NCBI RefSeq assembly: GCF_002563795.1
Contig: NZ_PDJL01000004.1
Span: forward strand, 930,001 to 994,000
Reading direction: 5' to 3'
Source of the DNA: Vibrio sp. ES.051
GTDB taxonomy: Bacteria; Pseudomonadota; Gammaproteobacteria; Enterobacterales; Vibrionaceae
DNA length: 64,000 bases
In this document: piece by piece, positions 20,901 through 31,226 of the stretch
How the letters are laid out: every line of letters begins with the position of its first letter
Numbering within the stretch: the stretch's first letter is position 1
Notes under the pieces: model-generated
Seen by the model: the letters and a program-made list of their open reading frames with translations, nothing else
The model's database searches: none
Told to the model about the DNA's origin: nothing
Program-made: the position numbers and the translations under genes

Positions 20901-21085
20901 CGGCAGGTCAGAACGCCGTCGGTACAGGTGTGCTTGGGGGCATGATCAGTGCGACCCTTTTGGGTATCTTCTTCGTGCCGGTGTTCTTTGTGGTGGTTGA
21001 GCGATTATTTGATCGACGCGCTAGAAAAGAGTCCGAAGCCGAAAGCTCCGATACGAATGTTCAGAGTACAGAACAGCGCGATTAA
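17924..21085 (+). CDS. RND multidrug efflux transporter (AcrB/HAE1 family)
   Basis: A proton-driven inner-membrane pump of the hydrophobe/amphiphile efflux family, 1053 residues, close to the AcrB length. It begins [18 protein letters not shown], the HAE1 signature, and shows two repeats of one N-terminal helix, a large periplasmic loop and five further helices. The proton-relay aspartates lie in [14 protein letters not shown] (about residues 404-417). The second half begins its helix bundle around 540. Substrates cannot be inferred; detergents, bile salts and drugs are usual for the family. Co-transcribed with the adaptor, followed by a terminator and a MarR regulator gene. Confidence 0.95.
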   Translation: MARFFIDRPVFAWVLAILTMLAGVMALFNLPVSQYPTISPTTITISARYPGASAQTVEDSVTQVIEQNMTGLDYLRYLSSSSDAFGNANIELTFDSEADPDIAQVQVQNKLQLALPSLPMEVQNQGIVVNKSNTAFLMVVAVYSEDPEFTENDIGDFVVTNIQDPVSRVTGVGQVQAFGSQYAMRVWLDPFKLTQFNLTAIDVANAIREQNAQVSSGQLGAAPAQEGQLLNASVSSASRLSSIDEFQDIILKSDSSGANVYLKDVARVERGAESYDIKGQFNGLPASGLGISLGTGANALETATAVKERLEQLKETFPKGLKIAYPFETTPFVKASIQEVVKTLLEAIVLVFLIMYLFLQNFRATIIPTIAVPVVLLGTFAVLYATGFSVNTLTMFAMVLAIGLLVDDAIVVVENVERVMHEDGLAPKEATKKSMGQITGALIGVGLTLSAVFVPMAFMSGSTGVIYRQFSITIVAAMTLSVLVAIILTPALCATLLKQGDAELLEKKGFFGWFNRKFDAMTAGYEAGVAKLLKRTGRMLVVFLAMSAGAGWLFMNLPTSFLPDEDQGTVYSMAILPPNSTQEQTEKTLEKMRDFYLEDEKDNVKSVFSVAGFSFAGQGQNMGMAFIGLKDWSEREAPGTDAASITGRAMGYFSTIKEALVFAFAPPAIQELGNSTGFDFYLQDSLNKGHEALVAAQGQFLGMAAKNPKLVGVRPNGQADAPMYKVNIDHVKLRALDVSINDVNQILSAAWGGAYINDYIDRGRVKKVMMQSDAEFRMQPKDFDSWYVRNAKGEMVPFSAFASGEWTYGSPLLQRFDGLPAMNIQGGAAPGVSTGEAMAEVEAMVEQLPEGFTVNWNGISYEERLSGNQAPMLYALSILVVFLVLAALYESWSVPFAVVLVVPLGVLGAVLAVMMRSMDNDVFFQVSLLTTVGLATKNAILIVEFAKAYYEKGAGLMEATLHAVRIRLRPIIMTSLAFGLGVVPLAISAGVGSAGQNAVGTGVLGGMISATLLGIFFVPVFFVVVERLFDRRARKESEAESSDTNVQSTEQRD

Positions 21086-21132
21086 GACGTGTTGTTTGGA
21101 GCTGAGCTATACTAGTGACAATAAACTAGATA

Positions 21133-21154
21133 AAGGGCGCTTCGGCGCTCTTTG
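21133..21154 (+). terminator. Terminator after the RND pump
   Basis: AAAGGGCGC/GCGCTCTTT stem with a TTCG tetraloop; the 3' tail is only moderately T-rich. Confidence 0.75.
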
Positions 21155-21275
21155 TTTTATGTTTTACTGGGTCGTTACAGTAAATAACCTTCCCCTGAAC
21201 GATGAGGGATGAACGTCATTTAGAATCTTTGTATTTAACCGATCCAATGAACGCTTTAAATTAGAATAAGCAACG

Positions 21276-21731
21276 ATGAAAAAACAAAAAATATCCCCGA
21301 TCTCTGTTTTGGATCAAAGTCCTATGTTTGTCTGTGGCGTGATGCAAAGGATGTATCGCAACCGAGCTCAAGCAGAGCTCTCTCGTCAAAATTTGATGAC
21401 GTTAGAAATGGCAAGCGCTCTAGTGGCTTTGGAAGAGTTTCAGCCGATGAGCCAGCAGGCTTTAGCGGATGCGGTTTGTACGGAGCGCAGCGTGGCAAAG
21501 CGGATGGTGGATAATTTAGAAAAGCGAGGGTTTGTTAAAGTCTCTAAGAATGCTACTAATCAAAGGCTTAAGATGCTGAGTATGACGGAGGGAGGGACAG
21601 AAGCTTTAAATAAAGTTCACCAAATTATGACGAACTTACACAAGGAATTTTTTGCGTGTTTGTCAGAATCAGAAGCGGCCGAATTTTTTCGCCTAGTGAG
21701 AAAGCTCACTTTTGGTAATCACGGTCACTGA
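21276..21731 (+). CDS. MarR-family transcriptional regulator
   Basis: A 151-residue winged-helix regulator. The DNA-binding part is visible at about 65-100: MSQQALADAVCTERSVAKRMVDNLEKRGFVKV, followed by the wing and a NQRLKMLSMTEGG segment typical of MarR proteins. N- and C-terminal helices form the dimer interface. A Cys at about residue 22 and another in the recognition region could be redox sensitive, but that is speculation. Its position behind the RND genes, same strand, suggests it controls them; the intervening terminator means it probably has its own promoter. Confidence 0.85.
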   Translation: MKKQKISPISVLDQSPMFVCGVMQRMYRNRAQAELSRQNLMTLEMASALVALEEFQPMSQQALADAVCTERSVAKRMVDNLEKRGFVKVSKNATNQRLKMLSMTEGGTEALNKVHQIMTNLHKEFFACLSESEAAEFFRLVRKLTFGNHGH

Positions 21732-21779
21732 TATGTTGCCTTTTAATTCTTCTTGAGACCTCGATTAAATGGGCGGGTT

Positions 21780-22736
21780 TTATATCAGTTCATAAAACTT
21801 AAGAATGATAATGCCCAGTGTACAAGTTATCGTCGAAAGTAGCGTTGTTAACGCAATGATATTGGCGGCTAACACGGAGTTTCCTCCCATAGATCGTGCC
21901 ATCACATAACTGGCTGCAGCGACAGGGGAGGCATTCATAAAAAACAAAATACCTAACTCAATCCCTCGAAATCCGACTAAGTACGCACCGATGGTAACCA
22001 TCATAGGGGCGACAATCAGTTTGTAACAACTGGCAAACCACGACGGACCTTGTTCTTTTTTCATCAAGCGAAAATCTAATGAGCCGCCAGTGCACAGCAG
22101 TGCCAAAGGTAACGTCATTTTCGATAAATAGTTGCCTGCATCAATGACAACATCCGGTACAGGGATTGAGAGCAAATAGAAAACCATTCCCAGTACAATC
22201 GAAATAATAAGTGGATTTCTCGTGAGCGTTCGTCCCATCATTTTGACAGCCTGAGACGCCGAAGTTTCCCCTTTTGGCGATAAACAGATAACCGCTTGTA
22301 CGTTGTAAATAAACGTGGTGACCGCGACATAAAGCGCGGCCAAGGCAACACCTTGAGAGCCATACGCGTTGGCAACGTAAGCGATACCAATGATTCCAGT
22401 ATTGGCACGAAAACCACCTTGAATAAGGACGCCTTGGTCGGACGATGTTTTAAAGAGGAGTTTGACGGAGAGATAAGTAAAAATGAAAAACGAAATACTG
22501 GCGATAACACCGTAATTCACAAAAGCGCTAGCCGCTGAGAAGTCGTGTTCTGACGCGACAATGCTAACAAATAACATTGCAGGCAAGGTGACTTTAAACA
22601 CCAGTTTAGCGCCAATCTCAATAAAGTTATCGTTAATGAGGCCTATACGTTTAAACACGACACCTAGCACCAACATCAAACAAATTGGGCCAGTTATCGA
22701 CAAAGAAAATTGCAACTGGTGTAAAACAGCTTCCAT
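21780..22736 (-). CDS. AEC (auxin efflux carrier) family transporter
   Basis: An inner-membrane carrier of the AEC family with about ten hydrophobic helices and no other domain. Helix-rich segments such as ICLMLVLGVVFKRIGLINDNFIEIGAKLVFKVTLPAMLF and the C-terminal MNASPVAAASYVMARSMGGN, a conserved AEC loop, identify it. Substrate is unknown; relatives move malate, malonate or amino acids. The ATG at 22736 gives 318 residues, while a TTG at 22754 has an AAGGA motif 12 bases upstream and would add six; the start is therefore uncertain. It stands alone, convergent with the MarR gene. Confidence 0.85.
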   Translation of the reverse strand: MEAVLHQLQFSLSITGPICLMLVLGVVFKRIGLINDNFIEIGAKLVFKVTLPAMLFVSIVASEHDFSAASAFVNYGVIASISFFIFTYLSVKLLFKTSSDQGVLIQGGFRANTGIIGIAYVANAYGSQGVALAALYVAVTTFIYNVQAVICLSPKGETSASQAVKMMGRTLTRNPLIISIVLGMVFYLLSIPVPDVVIDAGNYLSKMTLPLALLCTGGSLDFRLMKKEQGPSWFASCYKLIVAPMMVTIGAYLVGFRGIELGILFFMNASPVAAASYVMARSMGGNSVLAANIIALTTLLSTITCTLGIIILKFYELI

Positions 22737-22754
22737 GTAAGTATCCGCAGCCAA

Positions 22755-23243
22755 AGAAAAAAGGGTTCCTTTGTCTATTAAGCCATAAACTCAGAGTGTC
22801 TGGATAGTAAAGCAAAAAATAATTAAAAAAGAATCCAATTCTTGATGAGGACACCAACACAATCTTAATTAACCAGAGCAACTGGCGAGTGCGACTTTAC
22901 GTTGGGGTGTCCCCCCAATTCTTTTATAGGACCCGATGTTAGACAAAACCTATTGATCAGATTGATACTATTGATTGGACGCTTAGTCTGCTTATTTGCA
23001 ATAATATCAACGTCAAATATTGTTTCAAATACAAAGAATGTCTAACTCAACAGTCCGAATCTACTGTTAAATCGTTTTTTTACTTTGTGAATAGATTGAC
23101 GCATTGAGTATGACTTTGCCTGAACTTCCCCCCTTTGTAATGTTTATAGGTAAAGCAAGGTCCTTTCTCTTTCGAGTAAAATTAAAAATAGAGGCTATCA
23201 GTGATATATCCTCAATCATCTTGTTTGCTATCAGGAGTATAAA
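22755..23243. other. Intergenic region between AEC transporter and chemoreceptor
   Basis: About 490 bases with divergent genes on both sides and no supported gene. A short hairpin (TTGGGG/CCCCAA, 22902-22918) followed by a T-rich stretch is the only structure seen; it is too weak to call. Confidence 0.5.
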
Positions 23244-24884
23244 ATGCAACACCTTGCACAGTTAAAGGTGAGAACTCGTTTGGCGCTAGGTTTTGGTACG
23301 TTAGTGGCGTTAATGGCAGTGCTTACAATTGTAGGAATTCAAAAGGTTAACTTTATCGACATGACGTTAACCGAGGTTACCGATATCAACTCAGTAAAGC
23401 AGCGTTATGCGATCAACTATCGAGGCAGTGTTCACGACCGTGCGATTGCTATTCGTGATGTTGCGATGGCTCGTAATAAACAAGAAATGCTTGCTTTTGA
23501 AGAAGAAATTCATCGATTAGAAGAGTTTTACCGTGAATCTGAACAAAACATGCAAAGCATGATGACAAATAATGCCCCTTTTACAGCTAAAGAGTTGGCG
23601 ATTTTGCAAAGTATCGACGAGATACAAGCGAAAACACTGCCGCTAGTCAAAGAAGTCATTGCTAAGAAAAAGAGTGGAGAAGAAGTCACGACGTTATTGC
23701 TGGAACAAGTTCGCCCTAGTTTTGCGGTATGGCTAAAGGTAATTAACGAGTTTATTGATTATCAAGAATCATTGAACCAGCAGCTGACGCCGGTTGCTCG
23801 TGCTCAAGCTAATGGTTTTCAAAGCTTAATGCTCGCCTTAAGTGGGATAGCTTTGGTTATCTCCGTTGTGGTTGGTTTTATTATTGAGCGCAGTTTTCGC
23901 CGTTCGCTAGGTGGAGAACCTCATATCGCCCAAAACGCAATTCAGTTGATGGCAGATGGTGAGCTGACGCAAGAGCATACATCAAGTGAATCAGGCAGTA
24001 TCCTACACTCTCTGTCTTCTATGTCTAAAAAGTTGAGCTCGATCGTAAGCAACATTCGTGGGGCGTCTGAGCAGTTGTCGGAGCAAGTCGAAGAGGTATC
24101 GCGAGGTTCAAGCTCGGTGTTTGACTCAGCTCAACAGCAGGCAAGCTTGACTGAGCAGATGGCAATCAGAATTGAGACGATGCATGCGAGCATCGATGAC
24201 ATTGCGAAAATCGTCAATCTTTCTGAACAAAACTCAGTGAACACTTCTGAAAATGCTCGAGATGGTCGTGAGCGTATTTCTGCCGTGGCAGAGCAAATGC
24301 TTTCTGTTACGGCGGCGGTGAATGGGACTGTAGAGCAAGTGAAGGCGCTAGAGGCTAAGACCCGTGATATTGGCGGCATTGTGAATATGATCAGTGGTAT
24401 TTCTGAGCAAACAAACTTGTTGGCGCTCAATGCTGCGATTGAAGCGGCGCGCGCTGGAGAGTCTGGACGAGGATTTGCGGTTGTGGCAGACGAGGTTAGA
24501 AGTTTGGCTATGCGTACAGGCGAAGCGACGACTCAAATTGAAACCATGCTGAAAGAAGTAAAAGAACAAACAGTAGCGAGCGTTTCAGCCATGGAAAATA
24601 CTCAACCACAAGTTGAAAGCTGTCAAAAGAACACTGAAGAGGCGAGCCATCTATTAGTGAGCATTGAACAACAATCGCAAGACTCTTTGAATCGCGTTCG
24701 TGACATTGTCATCGCGACAGAAGAGCAAGTACAAGTGGTCAGTGAGTTAGTGGTGGCGATGGATCAAATCTCCAGTATGTCGAAAGAATCGACTGATTCG
24801 ATGAAAAACAATGAGGTTGTCAGCCAAAACCTAAACGCACTATCGAATAGGCTCAAGCAAGAAGTTGCGTTTTTCAAAGTCTAA
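23244..24884 (+). CDS. Methyl-accepting chemotaxis protein
   Basis: A transmembrane chemoreceptor of 546 residues. Helix 1 spans about 12-31; a four-helix-bundle type ligand domain (about 35-188) follows, then helix 2 (about 191-214), HAMP, and the cytoplasmic signalling coiled coil. The hairpin tip is fully conserved: [25 protein letters not shown]. No C-terminal CheR-binding pentapeptide is present; the protein ends in VAFFKV. Glu/Gln methylation sites are plausible but not assigned. The ligand is unknown. It is monocistronic, with AGGAG upstream and a terminator downstream. Confidence 0.94.
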   Translation: MQHLAQLKVRTRLALGFGTLVALMAVLTIVGIQKVNFIDMTLTEVTDINSVKQRYAINYRGSVHDRAIAIRDVAMARNKQEMLAFEEEIHRLEEFYRESEQNMQSMMTNNAPFTAKELAILQSIDEIQAKTLPLVKEVIAKKKSGEEVTTLLLEQVRPSFAVWLKVINEFIDYQESLNQQLTPVARAQANGFQSLMLALSGIALVISVVVGFIIERSFRRSLGGEPHIAQNAIQLMADGELTQEHTSSESGSILHSLSSMSKKLSSIVSNIRGASEQLSEQVEEVSRGSSSVFDSAQQQASLTEQMAIRIETMHASIDDIAKIVNLSEQNSVNTSENARDGRERISAVAEQMLSVTAAVNGTVEQVKALEAKTRDIGGIVNMISGISEQTNLLALNAAIEAARAGESGRGFAVVADEVRSLAMRTGEATTQIETMLKEVKEQTVASVSAMENTQPQVESCQKNTEEASHLLVSIEQQSQDSLNRVRDIVIATEEQVQVVSELVVAMDQISSMSKESTDSMKNNEVVSQNLNALSNRLKQEVAFFKV

Positions 24885-24910
24885 ACCTGTATGGTTTGGT
24901 ATCGTGATTA

Positions 24911-24940
24911 AAGCTCAGCATCATAATACTGAGCTTTTTT
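24911..24940 (+). terminator. Terminator after chemoreceptor gene
   Basis: AAGCTCAG/CTGAGCTT stem, 10-base loop, T6. Confidence 0.88.
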
Positions 24941-25007
24941 GTAAAAGGCGGAGTGAGCTGCCTTAAATCACTAGCTATCGAGTCGAACCAAGCTTAATTG
25001 CCTGAAA

Positions 25008-25778
25008 CTAGGCTGGCATACCGCTATGGAATTTGAAGTCTTGGTCAGGTGTTGAAATTAACTCCGCCTCAATTCGACCAAAGTAAGCAATACGTTCGTT
25101 AATATCTTTACCTGCAATTTGCTCTGCCAAGGCGAGGTAATCTTGGTAATGGCGTGCTTCTGAGCGCAGTAAGGATACATAAAATTTCGCGATATCATCA
25201 TCCATGTGTGGCGCGAGCTTGGCAAATCGTTCACAAGAGCGCGCTTCTATGTATGCGCCAATAATGAGCTTATCGATCAATGTTTCTGGTTCATGGGTTT
25301 TCATATGTGAAATCAGCCCTTTAGCATAACGACTTGCTGGGATGTTCTTGTATGTAATCCCACGGCTTTCCATGATTTCTAAGACTTGATAAAAGTGGTG
25401 CAATTCCTCTTTAATCAAAAGAACCATTTTATCAATTAAATCTTGGCTGTATGGAGAGCCGGATTTTGCCATGATTGCTTTAGAGATATTACTCTTACCT
25501 TTTAAGGTCTCTAGCGAGCCCAGATGACGATAAGCGAAGTCTTCATAGGGTTTAAACCAGTCAAGTAGAGCGTGCGAACTGGCTTGGTCGACGGCATATT
25601 TGCGAATCAAAAACATCGCGGATTGACCAGCTTTGAGTTCACACAATAGGTGATCTAGCAAAATGGTTTGAAGGTTTTCTGGTTTTTTGGCTTCTTCTAT
25701 CCATTCATCAGGTGTGCTGCATTGCAGAAATTGGTTAATAGGAGCAAGAAGATTTTGATAGGCGTTTAGATTAATCAT
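25008..25778 (-). CDS. miaE: tRNA-(ms2io6A) hydroxylase MiaE
   Basis: MiaE is a non-haem diiron monooxygenase that hydroxylates the isopentenyl group of ms2i6A37 in tRNAs reading U-starting codons. The 256 residues carry the diiron ligands: Glu in LLCELKAGQS, the E-x-x-H of LIKEELHHFY, the IEARSCERF glutamates and the E-x-x-H of RSEARHYQDY. Unlike most neighbours it is oxygen dependent. The length and motifs fit the Salmonella enzyme. It lies on the minus strand downstream of a coiled-coil protein gene, separated from it by a terminator. Confidence 0.9.
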   Translation of the reverse strand: MINLNAYQNLLAPINQFLQCSTPDEWIEEAKKPENLQTILLDHLLCELKAGQSAMFLIRKYAVDQASSHALLDWFKPYEDFAYRHLGSLETLKGKSNISKAIMAKSGSPYSQDLIDKMVLLIKEELHHFYQVLEIMESRGITYKNIPASRYAKGLISHMKTHEPETLIDKLIIGAYIEARSCERFAKLAPHMDDDIAKFYVSLLRSEARHYQDYLALAEQIAGKDINERIAYFGRIEAELISTPDQDFKFHSGMPA

Positions 25779-25832
25779 TTTAAATTTAGTACTTCACATT
25801 CAAGTTGGGCTTATCCGGTATCTAACGGATAG

Positions 25833-25857
25833 AAAAAAGGCTGCAATTGCAGCCTTT
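25833..25857 (-). terminator. Terminator of the coiled-coil protein gene
   Basis: AAAGGCTGC/GCAGCCTTT perfect palindrome with AATT loop; on the minus strand it is followed by T6. Confidence 0.88.
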
Positions 25858-25875
25858 AATGACCTAACGTGGATG

Positions 25876-26640
25876 TTACCATTTTTTCTTCTCACCGAAG
25901 AGTGCTTCCATGTCATTGTCGTATTCTTTGTCTACGCTTTGCTGCATTTCGGCATCACTTTTGTCTTGACGTCTTTTATCGAGTTCAAGGAGCATGCCTT
26001 CAAGTTTTTCTTTTGCTTGAAGGGAGTAGGGGTCACTCTTCGTACTCAGTGCATCAATGCCTTTGCGCAGTAATTGCAGCGCAGTACCTGGTTGACCGCG
26101 AGCAATGGAATCATTAGCTCTTTTAATGACGTTTTCAATGTTGATACGAATTTGCATTGTTTCCAAACGCGCGTTTTCAGCGACGTAAGTTTGGGTATCG
26201 ATTCTGCCTTTATTGTGTTCATTACGAACCGTATCGCGAAGGCGTTTAACAAGCTTTAGCATGACGATGGCTTGTTTATCGCTGCTCGGCATTTTGAACG
26301 TCGTGCTTTCGCTTGTCGTACCATTTTCTTTAAGTAATTCAATTTGTTGTTTCATGTTTTCGACGCGTTGAGCAAGATGTTTATTTTTGGGGTCTAACTC
26401 ACACATGCTTTCTAACGCGTCAAGTATGCGATTATTTAGACATAACAAAAGTTCTTTACTAAAAGGAATATGGTGCGCGTGGCCAATGAGCTCTTCAGTG
26501 CCATCAATCAAAGCGACATAACGTGCTGACTCCTGTCTTCTTGCGGTCTCTACCTTGACCTTGTATTGCAACATGATGTTATAGCCTAGGATCAATACCA
26601 GTAGGATGGCTACCAAAGCGATTATTAAACCAATATTCAT
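25876..26640 (-). CDS. Membrane-anchored coiled-coil protein of unknown function
   Basis: I do not recognise a characterised family. The 254 residues start with one strong membrane helix (about 4-24, IGLIIALVAILLVLILGYNIML) and no cleavage site, so it should be an N-terminally anchored protein with a cytoplasmic or periplasmic helical body. Residues 85-125 and 150-245 are rich in Glu, Lys, Gln and Leu with heptad-like spacing (LAQRVENMKQQIELLKEN). The C-terminus ends in an acidic patch then GEKKKW. In related genomes such proteins are sometimes labelled DNA repair ATPase; no ATPase motif is visible here, so I would not use that name. Confidence 0.75.
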   Translation of the reverse strand: MNIGLIIALVAILLVLILGYNIMLQYKVKVETARRQESARYVALIDGTEELIGHAHHIPFSKELLLCLNNRILDALESMCELDPKNKHLAQRVENMKQQIELLKENGTTSESTTFKMPSSDKQAIVMLKLVKRLRDTVRNEHNKGRIDTQTYVAENARLETMQIRINIENVIKRANDSIARGQPGTALQLLRKGIDALSTKSDPYSLQAKEKLEGMLLELDKRRQDKSDAEMQQSVDKEYDNDMEALFGEKKKW

Positions 26641-27927
<1,287 letters not shown>

Positions 27928-27946
27928 ATATTCACTTTTGTTACCC

Positions 27947-27978
27947 TCAAGCTGCTTGTTTCAGACAGGCCGGCTTGG
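27947..27978. other. Hairpin between cysB and methyltransferase gene
   Basis: Nested arms CAAGC/GCTTG and CTTGT/ACAGG around TTCAG can fold into one interrupted stem. No T-run follows, so it is not a standard terminator; a TACAAT (-10-like) at 27982 suggests the next gene's promoter overlaps it. Confidence 0.4.
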
Positions 27979-28011
27979 GTATACAATGCCTCCCTCACCG
28001 TAGGGGGGGCT

Positions 28012-29208
28012 ATGCAAACTCAATTTCAATTCATTAACGACGGCTTGTTAGAAAACGAATCACTATGGCGATTCGAACCATTCAAAAGTAGTGTCCAGAC
28101 ATCACTCCCTTGGCAGGATACATATCCTGAGCTTTGCCAATGGTTATATTCTCTGTCTCCTTCTCAAATAGAAGACTTAAAAGCTCAGCCTGAAATAGTA
28201 TCGGCTGAAATCAGCAAGTTTTTACCAAACGTAAGAGCTCTAACAGAACGAGCTCAGCTTGAGCCGTTGTTTTTGGATGGTCTTCAATTGACTCGCGGTT
28301 TAGACAGTGGCATTCCTGGTCGAAAATTGGCGCAAATTAGTGCGTTAGGGGAAGCCGCTATTTCACATCATCATGGAGAAGAATGGTTAGAGTGGTGTTC
28401 TGGGAAAGGGTATTTAGGACGAGTTCTCACGACTCAGACTGAACAAGCCGTGACGAGCTTTGAGTACCAACAAGCGCTATGTGATTCAGGGCAGCAAGCG
28501 GCTGACGACAATCATTGGCAAATGACATTTGTCCAAGGTGACGCGTTTAGCTCTCAAGCCAAAGCAGTATTTAGGCCGAATCAACACGCGGTTGCGTTAC
28601 ATGCTTGTGGTGATTTGCATGTTCGATTAATGCAATACGGCAGTGAAAAAGGGGTTGCCGCAATGACTATCTCGCCTTGTTGTTATCACCTCATTCAAAC
28701 TGAAGAGTATCAACCACTATCAACGCCAGGCAAAAATTCAAAATTAACCCTCTCGAAGCATGAGTTACGTATACCACTTCAGCAGACAGTCACTGGTGGA
28801 GCGCGCGTACGTCGTCATCGTCAGCAAGAAATGATTTTCAGACTTGGTTTTGATGCGATCACTCATCAAGTCATGGGGGTTAATGAGTATCAACCCGTAC
28901 CGAGTATTCGCAAGTCTCAATTAAATACAGGTTTTAAGGCACTATGTTATTGGGCTGCGGAACAGAAGGGATTGAAACTGAACCCAGAGATAGATTTTGA
29001 ACAGTTCGAAGCGTTGGCTGAAGAGCGCTTTTGGCAAATGGAAAGAATGAGCTTAGTTCAACTGGTTTTTCAGCGTTCGTTGGAGGTATGGCTCGCGTTA
29101 GACAAAGCACTTTATCTTCAAGAGCGTGGTTATCGTGTCAATTTGTCAGAATTTTGCCCTAAATCAATCACACCTAGAAATATTTTAATTTGCGCATATA
29201 AGAAGTAG
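28012..29208 (+). CDS. SAM-dependent methyltransferase (Methyltransf_32-like)
   Basis: A 398-residue cytoplasmic protein. The methyltransferase core starts around residue 120 with EEWLEWCSGKGYLGRVL (motif I), then HAVALHACGDLHVRLM and AMTISPCCYHL, the pattern of the PF13679 group related to human GSTCD. Residues 1-110 form a separate helical region, and the C-terminus (about 300-398) is another helical domain. The substrate is unknown. A G-rich ribosome site (AGGGGGGG) precedes the ATG. It lies alone, converging on ald through a bidirectional terminator. Confidence 0.8.
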   Translation: MQTQFQFINDGLLENESLWRFEPFKSSVQTSLPWQDTYPELCQWLYSLSPSQIEDLKAQPEIVSAEISKFLPNVRALTERAQLEPLFLDGLQLTRGLDSGIPGRKLAQISALGEAAISHHHGEEWLEWCSGKGYLGRVLTTQTEQAVTSFEYQQALCDSGQQAADDNHWQMTFVQGDAFSSQAKAVFRPNQHAVALHACGDLHVRLMQYGSEKGVAAMTISPCCYHLIQTEEYQPLSTPGKNSKLTLSKHELRIPLQQTVTGGARVRRHRQQEMIFRLGFDAITHQVMGVNEYQPVPSIRKSQLNTGFKALCYWAAEQKGLKLNPEIDFEQFEALAEERFWQMERMSLVQLVFQRSLEVWLALDKALYLQERGYRVNLSEFCPKSITPRNILICAYKK

Positions 29209-29237
29209 TTATTTTTTATAGCTAAATGCTCTATGTG

Positions 29238-29263
29238 AAAAGCCCACTTATTCGTGGGCTTTT
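29238..29263. terminator. Bidirectional terminator between methyltransferase gene and ald
   Basis: AAAAGCCCAC/GTGGGCTTTT perfect arms around a 6-base loop, between convergent genes. Confidence 0.85.
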
Positions 29264-29299
29264 GTAATTAAAACATGACACCGTCGTGTGGCGTTACTG

Positions 29300-30424
29300 T
29301 TAGTTAAAGGCTGCGATGGCTTGTTCGGCTTCAACGTACTCTAGGTTAAAGATTTCAGCCACTTCTTTACATGTTACTTTGCCGTGAATAACGTTTAGAC
29401 CTTCTAGGAAGCCTTTATCTGCAAGTAGCGCTTCACGGTAGCCTTTGTTTGCGAGTTTCACAATGTAAGGGAGTGTTGCATTGTTCAATGCGAATGTTGA
29501 AGTGCGTGCAACGGCACCAGGCATATTTGCGACGCAGTAGTGAACCACTTCATCAACAATATAAGTGGGTTCTGCGTGTGTGGTTGCGTGAGAAGTCTCG
29601 AAACAACCGCCTTGGTCAATGGCTACGTCAACGACCGCTGCGCCAGGTTTCATCTTCGCGATGTGCTCTTTATTGACGAGTTTAGGCGCTGCAGCGCCAG
29701 GGATAAGAACCGCTCCGATAACGAGGTCGGCGGCTAGAACATGCTTCTCAATAGCGTCTTCTGTAGAATAAACGACTTTTGCTCTCCCTTGGAATTCCTC
29801 ATCTAGCTTGCGTAGAGTGTCTACGTTACGGTCTAAAATGGTAACATCTGCACGAAGGCCAACCGCCATACGGGCTGCACTCGCACCAACGACACCACCA
29901 CCGATAATCACGACATTCGCGGGTCCAACACCGGGTACACCGCCAAGGAGCAAGCCACGGCCCCCGTGTGATTTTTCTAACGTTTGCGCGCCTGCTTGGA
30001 TAGACATCCGACCCGCCACTTCTGACATCGGTGCTAACAGTGGTAAACGACCCATATTATCTGTTACAGTCTCATAGGCTATACAGACAGCTTTGCTTTT
30101 GATTAGCTCATCAGTTTGTGGAAAATCTGGTGCTAGGTGTAAATAAGTAAATAATATTTGCCCTTCGCGGAGCATTGCTCTCTCTACTGCTTGGGGTTCT
30201 TTTACTTTTATAATCATGTCTGCTTGCGCAAATACGTCTGCAGCATGAGGGAGAATGGATGCGCCGACAGCGATGTAATCATCGTCTGAAAAACCAATGC
30301 CGGCACCTGCATTGGTCTCAACTAAAACTTGGTGACCATGTGAGATAAGTTCTCTCACGCTAGCTGGGATCATACCAACACGATATTCGTGATTTTTGAT
30401 TTCCTTAGGTACGCCAATGATCAT
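29300..30424 (-). CDS. ald: Alanine dehydrogenase
   Basis: Ald reversibly deaminates L-alanine to pyruvate and ammonia with NAD. The 374 residues match the usual hexameric enzyme. The N-terminal MIIGVPKEIKNHEYRVGMIP, catalytic segment YLHLAPDFPQT and nucleotide-binding loop VIIGGGVVGASAARMAVGL are all present. The gene diverges from lrp with 156 bases between them, so Lrp probably controls it in response to leucine or alanine; in other bacteria ald is often paired with an Lrp-type activator. AAAGAGG lies just upstream of the ATG. Confidence 0.96.
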   Translation of the reverse strand: MIIGVPKEIKNHEYRVGMIPASVRELISHGHQVLVETNAGAGIGFSDDDYIAVGASILPHAADVFAQADMIIKVKEPQAVERAMLREGQILFTYLHLAPDFPQTDELIKSKAVCIAYETVTDNMGRLPLLAPMSEVAGRMSIQAGAQTLEKSHGGRGLLLGGVPGVGPANVVIIGGGVVGASAARMAVGLRADVTILDRNVDTLRKLDEEFQGRAKVVYSTEDAIEKHVLAADLVIGAVLIPGAAAPKLVNKEHIAKMKPGAAVVDVAIDQGGCFETSHATTHAEPTYIVDEVVHYCVANMPGAVARTSTFALNNATLPYIVKLANKGYREALLADKGFLEGLNVIHGKVTCKEVAEIFNLEYVEAEQAIAAFN

Positions 30425-30580
30425 CCTGTATCCTCTTTCTATAATGGTAGTATTAACTGATTGTAGGGTGTTATTATCGAATTAATAACTAGTATAGTTA
30501 TTGGTTTGTAAAATTTGGCACCAAATATTAAAAAGTTGTAACATATTTTTTTGCAAGGAAGTAATAAGGTGGAATAAAAA
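30425..30580. promoter_or_regulatory. Divergent ald-lrp control region
   Basis: 156 AT-rich bases containing symmetrical TTAATAACTAGTATAGTTATT (about 30481-30501, arms AATAACTA and TAGTTATT). Such a palindrome between ald and lrp is a good candidate Lrp-binding site, by position only. Confidence 0.5.
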
Positions 30581-31075
30581 ATGGCAGACAACTATAAAAA
30601 GCCGTCCAAGGAACTAGACCGTATCGACCGCAACATTCTTAATGAGCTGCAGAAAGACGGTCGTATTTCAAACGTTGAGCTTTCAAAACGTGTAGGACTG
30701 TCTCCAACGCCATGTTTGGAGCGTGTGCGTCGCTTAGAGCGTCAGGGTTACATCACAGGATATGCTGCGTTACTTAATCCGCAGTTCTTGGATGCGTCAC
30801 TATTGGTATTCGTTGAAATAACGCTAAACCGTGGTGCGCCAGATGTATTTGAGCAGTTTAATTTAGCGGTTCAAAAACTCGACGATATACAAGAGTGTCA
30901 TCTTGTATCAGGTGATTTTGACTATCTTCTAAAAACCCGTGTATCTGATATGGGGGCTTATCGTCGATTATTGGGTGATACGTTGTTACGCCTACCTGGT
31001 GTAAATGACACCCGAACATACGTTGTTATGGAAGAAGTGAAGCAATCTAACCAGCTTGTGATTAAAACTCGTTAA
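30581..31075 (+). CDS. lrp: Leucine-responsive regulatory protein Lrp
   Basis: Lrp is a global regulator of amino-acid metabolism. The 164 residues fit E. coli Lrp: N-terminal helix-turn-helix (LDRIDRNILNELQKDGRISNVELSKRVGLSPTPCLERVRRLERQGYI, about 12-57) and a C-terminal ligand-binding ACT-like (RAM) domain (LVFVEITLNRGAPDVFEQFN). The LSPTPCLERV recognition helix is the hallmark of true Lrp as opposed to AsnC. It diverges from ald and precedes ftsK by 151 bases, the same neighbourhood as in other gamma-proteobacteria. Confidence 0.96.
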   Translation: MADNYKKPSKELDRIDRNILNELQKDGRISNVELSKRVGLSPTPCLERVRRLERQGYITGYAALLNPQFLDASLLVFVEITLNRGAPDVFEQFNLAVQKLDDIQECHLVSGDFDYLLKTRVSDMGAYRRLLGDTLLRLPGVNDTRTYVVMEEVKQSNQLVIKTR

Positions 31076-31226
31076 ATTCTTGCAAAGAAAGCGGTATATG
31101 CTTCCGCTTTCGCCAGAGAGTAATTGGGTTTTTCTCTTTGATATGGTTAAATCAATTTACCGAGCGGCATCCAGCCGCTCGGAATGTTTTGTAAATTCCT
31201 ATTTCATTCCATATTCAAGTTGATTT

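Noticed and set aside
22902..22918. TTGGGG/CCCCAA hairpin as a terminator
   Set aside because: Short stem, no gene ends upstream on the plus strand, and the T-run is interrupted.
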